Source: Bacteroidales bacterium
GTDB taxonomy: Bacteria > Bacteroidota > Bacteroidia > Bacteroidales > BM520
DNA: 8,783 bases
Assembly (NCBI GenBank): GCA_023230285.1
Contig: JALNXP010000090.1
Location: 1 to 8,783 of the forward strand
Direction of reading: 5' to 3'
Position numbers and translations under genes: made by a program. How positions within the stretch are numbered: the first letter of the stretch is position 1; each line of letters begins with the position of its first letter. The notes beneath the pieces were generated by a model, which saw only the letters and a program-made list of their open reading frames with translations, was not told where the DNA came from and ran no database searches. Shown piece by piece: positions 5,771 through 8,783 of the stretch.

Positions 5771-7033
5771 ATGGAAGAATATTTTAATAATATTAAAAAG
5801 TATAATTTTTGGAATGAGGCAACGCCCGACTTGGGCTTCCTTCGCACCGATTACACGCAAAAAATTATCTCTTATTTGAGCAACAGATTAGTAAAAGTGC
5901 TTATCGGACAGCGGCGAACCGGCAAAAGTTTTATTCTGCGGCAATTGATTAACTGTTTGATTGATAAAGGTGTACAAAAAAATAACATTTTGTATGTCAA
6001 TAAAGAGTACACCGACTTTGATTTTATAAAAAACTATACCGATTTGGATAATTTGATAAAATGCTATAAAACGCAATTTCAAGTTTCCGGAAAGATCTAT
6101 CTTTTTATCGATGAAATTCAGAATATTGAGGGTTGGGAACATCTTATCAACTCCTATTCTCAAGATTTTGTGGAGGAATATGAAATATTTATTTCCGGCT
6201 CTAACTCCAAAATGTTGTCGGGTGAGTTGGCAACCTTGTTGTCGGGACGCTACGTCGAATTTGAAATATTCCCTTTTAGTTATCGAGAATTTTTGGGCAT
6301 ATTGAAGAAAGAATCAAATAAAGACAGTTTTATCGCTTATATGGAAACCGGTGGGCTGCCGGAGCTGTTCCATCTTCCCAATGAAGATGTTAGAAGAAAC
6401 TATGTATCAGGGATTAAAGACACCGTATTTCTTCGAGATATAATTCAACGCAACAAGGTGAAATATCCTAATTTGTTGGAAGATATATTTGTTTATTTGG
6501 TAAATAATGCTTCTAATTTAATCTCTATTTCTAATGTGGTTAAATATTTTAAAGGATTAGGCAGAAAAACAACTTATGACACGGTTGCTGCCTATATGGG
6601 CTATTTGGAAGATGCTTTTTTGCTGCATAAATCGGAACGGTATGACATTCGAGGCAAAGAAACTTTATCGGGCAATGCAAAATATTATATCAATGATTTA
6701 GCCTACAAAAATTATCTGTATCCGGGTTTTGGATACGGGGTCGGGTATAAAATGGAAAATTTGGTCTATCTTCATTTAAAAAGGTCAGGATATAAAGTAT
6801 ATACGGGCATTTTTAAGGATAAAGAAGTTGATTTTGTGGCTCAAAAAGATAATGAAATCTTATATGTGCAAGTTTGCTATTTGATGGTGGATGAGCAAAC
6901 TGCAGAACGTGAATATTCTCCTCTTGAAGCAGTTCCGGATAATTACGAAAAAGTGGTCATTACACTTGATGATCTCCAATTTTCACAAAAGAACGGCATA
7001 AAACATCAGCAAATATGGAGGTTTATGGAGTAA
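5771..7033 (+). CDS. AAA_14/DUF4143-family ATPase (ATPase-2)
   Basis: A 420-residue P-loop protein. Walker A is GQRRTGKS (46-53), Walker B is LFIDEIQ (111-117, D114 and E115), and ISGSNS (141-146) is the sensor region. LSGRYVEFEIFPFSYREF (157-174) and GGLPELF (194-200) are family signatures. A winged helix (about 236-285) leads to the DUF4143 part: EVDFV (352-356) then LYVQVCY (364-370) and TAEREYSPL (377-385), matching the usual PD-(D/E)xK-like layout. I prefer the ATG at 5771 to a TTG at 5753, since the latter sits inside the -7 box. It is a different subfamily from ATPase-1, so not a recent duplicate. Function is unknown. Repeats lie on both sides and it has its own promoter. It is intact and of normal length. 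Confidence 0.92.
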   Translation: MEEYFNNIKKYNFWNEATPDLGFLRTDYTQKIISYLSNRLVKVLIGQRRTGKSFILRQLINCLIDKGVQKNNILYVNKEYTDFDFIKNYTDLDNLIKCYKTQFQVSGKIYLFIDEIQNIEGWEHLINSYSQDFVEEYEIFISGSNSKMLSGELATLLSGRYVEFEIFPFSYREFLGILKKESNKDSFIAYMETGGLPELFHLPNEDVRRNYVSGIKDTVFLRDIIQRNKVKYPNLLEDIFVYLVNNASNLISISNVVKYFKGLGRKTTYDTVAAYMGYLEDAFLLHKSERYDIRGKETLSGNAKYYINDLAYKNYLYPGFGYGVGYKMENLVYLHLKRSGYKVYTGIFKDKEVDFVAQKDNEILYVQVCYLMVDEQTAEREYSPLEAVPDNYEKVVITLDDLQFSQKNGIKHQQIWRFME

Positions 7034-7060
7034 AACAATGACAATATACCACCAATACCC

Positions 7061-7092
7061 TGCAACACGGATGAAACCTAATAACGTTCTCA
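7061..7092 (+). repeat. Intergenic repeat family, copy 4 (degraded)
   Basis: TGCAACACGGATGAAACCTA followed by ATAACGTTCTC. The first part equals 5645-5659 and the end matches the GCGTTCTC end of copy 1. The 29-base core is deleted. It lies 28 bases after the ATPase-2 stop and closes the repeat-flanked region. No clear TAnnTTTG box is seen between it and the gene at 7133. Confidence 0.7.
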
Positions 7093-7132
7093 AAAGAAAA
7101 AATTAATAATCAACAAATTAAAATAGACACCT

Positions 7133-8014
7133 ATGCTTCACCCAAAAGATTTTATACACCCCGAAGACGAAGCTGCCCTCCGCAATATGGAGGCGATTCA
7201 GGGCTTCGCGGCGGCAATGAAAATGCTGATGAAATATTATCAGGAACAACAGTTTCATGGCATCTCGATGGCAAGCAAAATACGACTGTCGCCGAAACAA
7301 CTCCCCGACATCTATAACATTCTGCCGCCGATTTGTCAACGTTTATCCATTCAGGAGCCGGAGTTTTACTTGGAAATGAACCCAATGCCCAACGCTTACG
7401 CATTCGGCGACACACGTACAATGATTAGTATTACTTCCGGCTTGTTAGAATACCTTACGCCGGATGAGGTTCGCTCAGTGGTGGCTCACGAGTGCGGACA
7501 TGTCGCCTGCCGACACATGCTTTACCACAGCTTGGCATGGACCTTGGTGCAACAAATCAATAGTTTGGGCGTACTCGGCAAAATGATTATGCCCGTGGTG
7601 TGGGCTTTATTTTATTGGCAACGCAAAAGCGAACTTTCCGCCGACAGAGCCGCCGCCATTGCCTTATGCGATGCCGATAAAGTTGTGGAAACACACATTC
7701 GGCTGTCAGGCGGTCCTAAAAGTATTACAAAAGATGTTAATATTGAGGAGTTTGTAGCTCAAGCCGACTACTACGATACCCTTAAACAAGATACGTGGGA
7801 TAAACTGCTGCAATATTTGGCAATAATGAATGCCTCACACCCTTTTTCCGCCGTGCGCGTACGCGAAATCCTGAAATGGAGCAAAACAGAACAATACCAA
7901 CGCCTGCTCGATGCCCTCTCGCATCCGTCTTCAAACGGTACTTGCCCTAACTGCCATAAAAACGTCCAAGAAGATTGGCACTTCTGCAAACATTGCGGCG
8001 TAGAACTGAAATAG
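7133..8014 (+). CDS. M48-type zinc metallopeptidase with C-terminal zinc ribbon
   Basis: A 293-residue M48-family protease. The zinc motif is HECGH (119-123), with E120 as catalytic base, and the third ligand is probably E167 in SELSADRAA (166-174), the usual M48 second motif. The region before it (NAYAFGDTRTMISITSGLLE, 87-106) is also conserved in M48. One hydrophobic stretch (about 151-163) could anchor it to the membrane. It ends in a zinc ribbon, CPNC (271-274) and CKHC (285-288), about 25 residues long, perhaps for contact with nucleic acid or partner proteins. M48 enzymes such as HtpX degrade membrane or misfolded proteins; no substrate can be named. It leads a three-gene same-strand cluster. 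Base and codon use are visibly more GC-rich than upstream genes. Confidence 0.9.
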   Translation: MLHPKDFIHPEDEAALRNMEAIQGFAAAMKMLMKYYQEQQFHGISMASKIRLSPKQLPDIYNILPPICQRLSIQEPEFYLEMNPMPNAYAFGDTRTMISITSGLLEYLTPDEVRSVVAHECGHVACRHMLYHSLAWTLVQQINSLGVLGKMIMPVVWALFYWQRKSELSADRAAAIALCDADKVVETHIRLSGGPKSITKDVNIEEFVAQADYYDTLKQDTWDKLLQYLAIMNASHPFSAVRVREILKWSKTEQYQRLLDALSHPSSNGTCPNCHKNVQEDWHFCKHCGVELK

Positions 8015-8058
8015 TTACAAGTTACAAATTAACCACTAACCACTAACCACTAACCACT
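8014..8058 (+). repeat. Tandem heptamers between two genes
   Basis: Two copies of GTTACAA (8014-8020, 8021-8027), then four exact copies of AACCACT (8031-8058), immediately before the ATG at 8062. The first base is the last base of the TAG stop of the peptidase gene. Short 7-base tandem arrays like these are, from memory, common between Bacteroidota genes and can change length by slippage. Confidence 0.9.
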
Positions 8059-8061
8059 ATT

Positions 8062-8319
8062 ATGTTTTTTAACGAAGAAGGAATGTTTCGCTTAGACGAA
8101 ATGGTTGCAGAGCAGCCCACATTCAAAAAAATTATGGAAGACGGCATTATTACCGATGCCGAAATTGAAGCCCAAAGTAATTTGGTGCTTGACCTTTACA
8201 AAAAGTTGGAAACCACTTTTACACCCGAACAGCTGAAGTTGATTGGCGACACTATGATTGAAACTGCGGTACTGCAAGCTGCTTATCAATATAAAGAATT
8301 GCAGGAATTACATTTTTAA
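8062..8319 (+). CDS. Small acidic helical protein, function unknown
   Basis: An 85-residue protein that I do not recognise. It is acidic and mostly helical by composition. The segment FKKIMEDGIITDAEIEAQSN (21-40) contains D-G-x-I-T-D-A-E-I, a pattern that resembles an EF-hand or TerB-like loop, but it is too short to assign. No signal peptide, cysteine or membrane segment is present. It starts 4 bases after the AACCACT array, so array length sets the spacing to the peptidase gene. The downstream membrane protein starts 33 bp after its stop, so it is likely part of one operon with both neighbours. It is a credible gene: the frame is uninterrupted, and it lies squarely between co-directional genes. 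Confidence 0.75.
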   Translation: MFFNEEGMFRLDEMVAEQPTFKKIMEDGIITDAEIEAQSNLVLDLYKKLETTFTPEQLKLIGDTMIETAVLQAAYQYKELQELHF

Positions 8320-8352
8320 TAAATTATTATGAACTAATATAAAGGAAAAATT

Positions 8353-8783
8353 ATGGGAACTTTTAAAAGTAGTGCTATCCTATACTCGTCTCCGGCAAAT
8401 ATTTCATATATTGCTGATGCCGTTGAACAACAAATGCTGTCGGAGGGATATAGCGTTGAAAAACAAAGTCTTATCAGCGGCGGCTGCGACATATCAATCA
8501 CCAAAGGCGGCGTTTTTAAGGCTGTGTTGGGGATGAAATCAGCCCTCAAAGTAAATTTGCAACCCTCCGGCAATAATATTTCGATTGAAGCCGGTGTCGG
8601 CATTTTCGGGCAACAAGCGATACCGACAGTAATCTCTATGCTGTTTTTCTGGCCCGTGTTGCTTACGCAAATCTGGGGCTTAATAAAACAATCGAATTTG
8701 GATGATCAGGTCATTGCCATTGCGCAAGCATCGGCTGACAGATGCGGACAAAATCGTAATTATTCGGAAACGTCAGCAGTCGG
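8353..8783 (+). CDS. Single-helix membrane protein, 3' end beyond the window
   Basis: Open from ATG 8353 to the window end (143 codons), preceded by AAAGGA at 8341-8346, a rare purine-rich ribosome-binding-like site. The N-terminal 80 residues are soluble-looking with a mixed alpha-beta pattern (SSAILYSSPANISYIADAVE, then GGCDISITKGG, then LKVNLQPSGNNISIEAG). One hydrophobic helix follows (about 90-112, AIPTVISMLFFWPVLLTQIW), then LDDQVIAIAQ. The motif GIFGQQAIPT...FFWPVLLTQIWGL recalls small zinc-ribbon or SHOCT-type bacterial proteins, but I cannot assign a family. The tail after residue 143 is not in the window. Shared cluster with the M48 peptidase suggests a membrane role. Confidence 0.75.
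   Translation, partial: MGTFKSSAILYSSPANISYIADAVEQQMLSEGYSVEKQSLISGGCDISITKGGVFKAVLGMKSALKVNLQPSGNNISIEAGVGIFGQQAIPTVISMLFFWPVLLTQIWGLIKQSNLDDQVIAIAQASADRCGQNRNYSETSAV

Noticed and set aside
2728..7092. CRISPR array
   Set aside because: Repeat copies are imperfect, differ in length, and are separated by whole genes and not by short uniform spacers.
7152..7421. Minus-strand frame of 89 codons opposite the peptidase gene
   Set aside because: It lies wholly within the M48 gene in a GC-richer stretch and shows no recognisable domain; taken as a shadow.
8334..8603. Minus-strand frame of 89 codons
   Set aside because: It is opposite the 8353 membrane protein, which has a ribosome-binding-like site and a clear hydrophobic helix.

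Overview
The window reads as a chromosomal stretch of a Bacteroidota (probably Bacteroidales) genome. DNA is AT-rich, every gene is on the + strand, most starts lack a clear Shine-Dalgarno, and four genes are preceded by a good Bacteroidota-type -7 box (TAnnTTTG). Two families seen here, a radical SAM/SPASM protein of the rSAM/lipoprotein type and AAA_14/DUF4143-type ATPases, are also common in that phylum. The species cannot be named from the sequence.

Layout. (1) 1-900: AT-rich, with one exported beta-rich protein (255-833) whose reading frame probably continues to 898 through a one-base frameshift in an A7 run. No gene is visible in 1-254. (2) 1057-2733: an apparent operon of a small DUF1232/YkvA-like membrane protein, a radical SAM/SPASM enzyme, and 5 bp later a 70-residue peptide with two YGPxP motifs exactly 30 residues apart. 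The last two look like a maturase and its peptide substrate and are the most interesting candidate here. (3) 2728-7092: three self-contained modules, each with its own promoter: ATPase-1, an AbiEi/AbiEii toxin-antitoxin pair, and ATPase-2. Copies or fragments of one imperfectly palindromic intergenic repeat lie before, between and after them. Two copies begin exactly at a stop codon, so the region has a cassette-like look. (4) 7133-8783: visibly more GC-rich, with an M48-type zinc metallopeptidase ending in a zinc ribbon, a small acidic protein, and the start of a one-helix membrane protein that runs off the window.

How the parts work together. The radical SAM enzyme probably modifies the downstream peptide. 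AbiEi is expected to repress its own promoter and counter the nucleotidyltransferase toxin AbiEii. The two ATPases are common accessory genes of uncertain function, and their position beside AbiE suggests a small defence or genome-plasticity locus. The last three genes form a separate cluster, possibly for membrane or protein quality control, but no pathway can be assigned.
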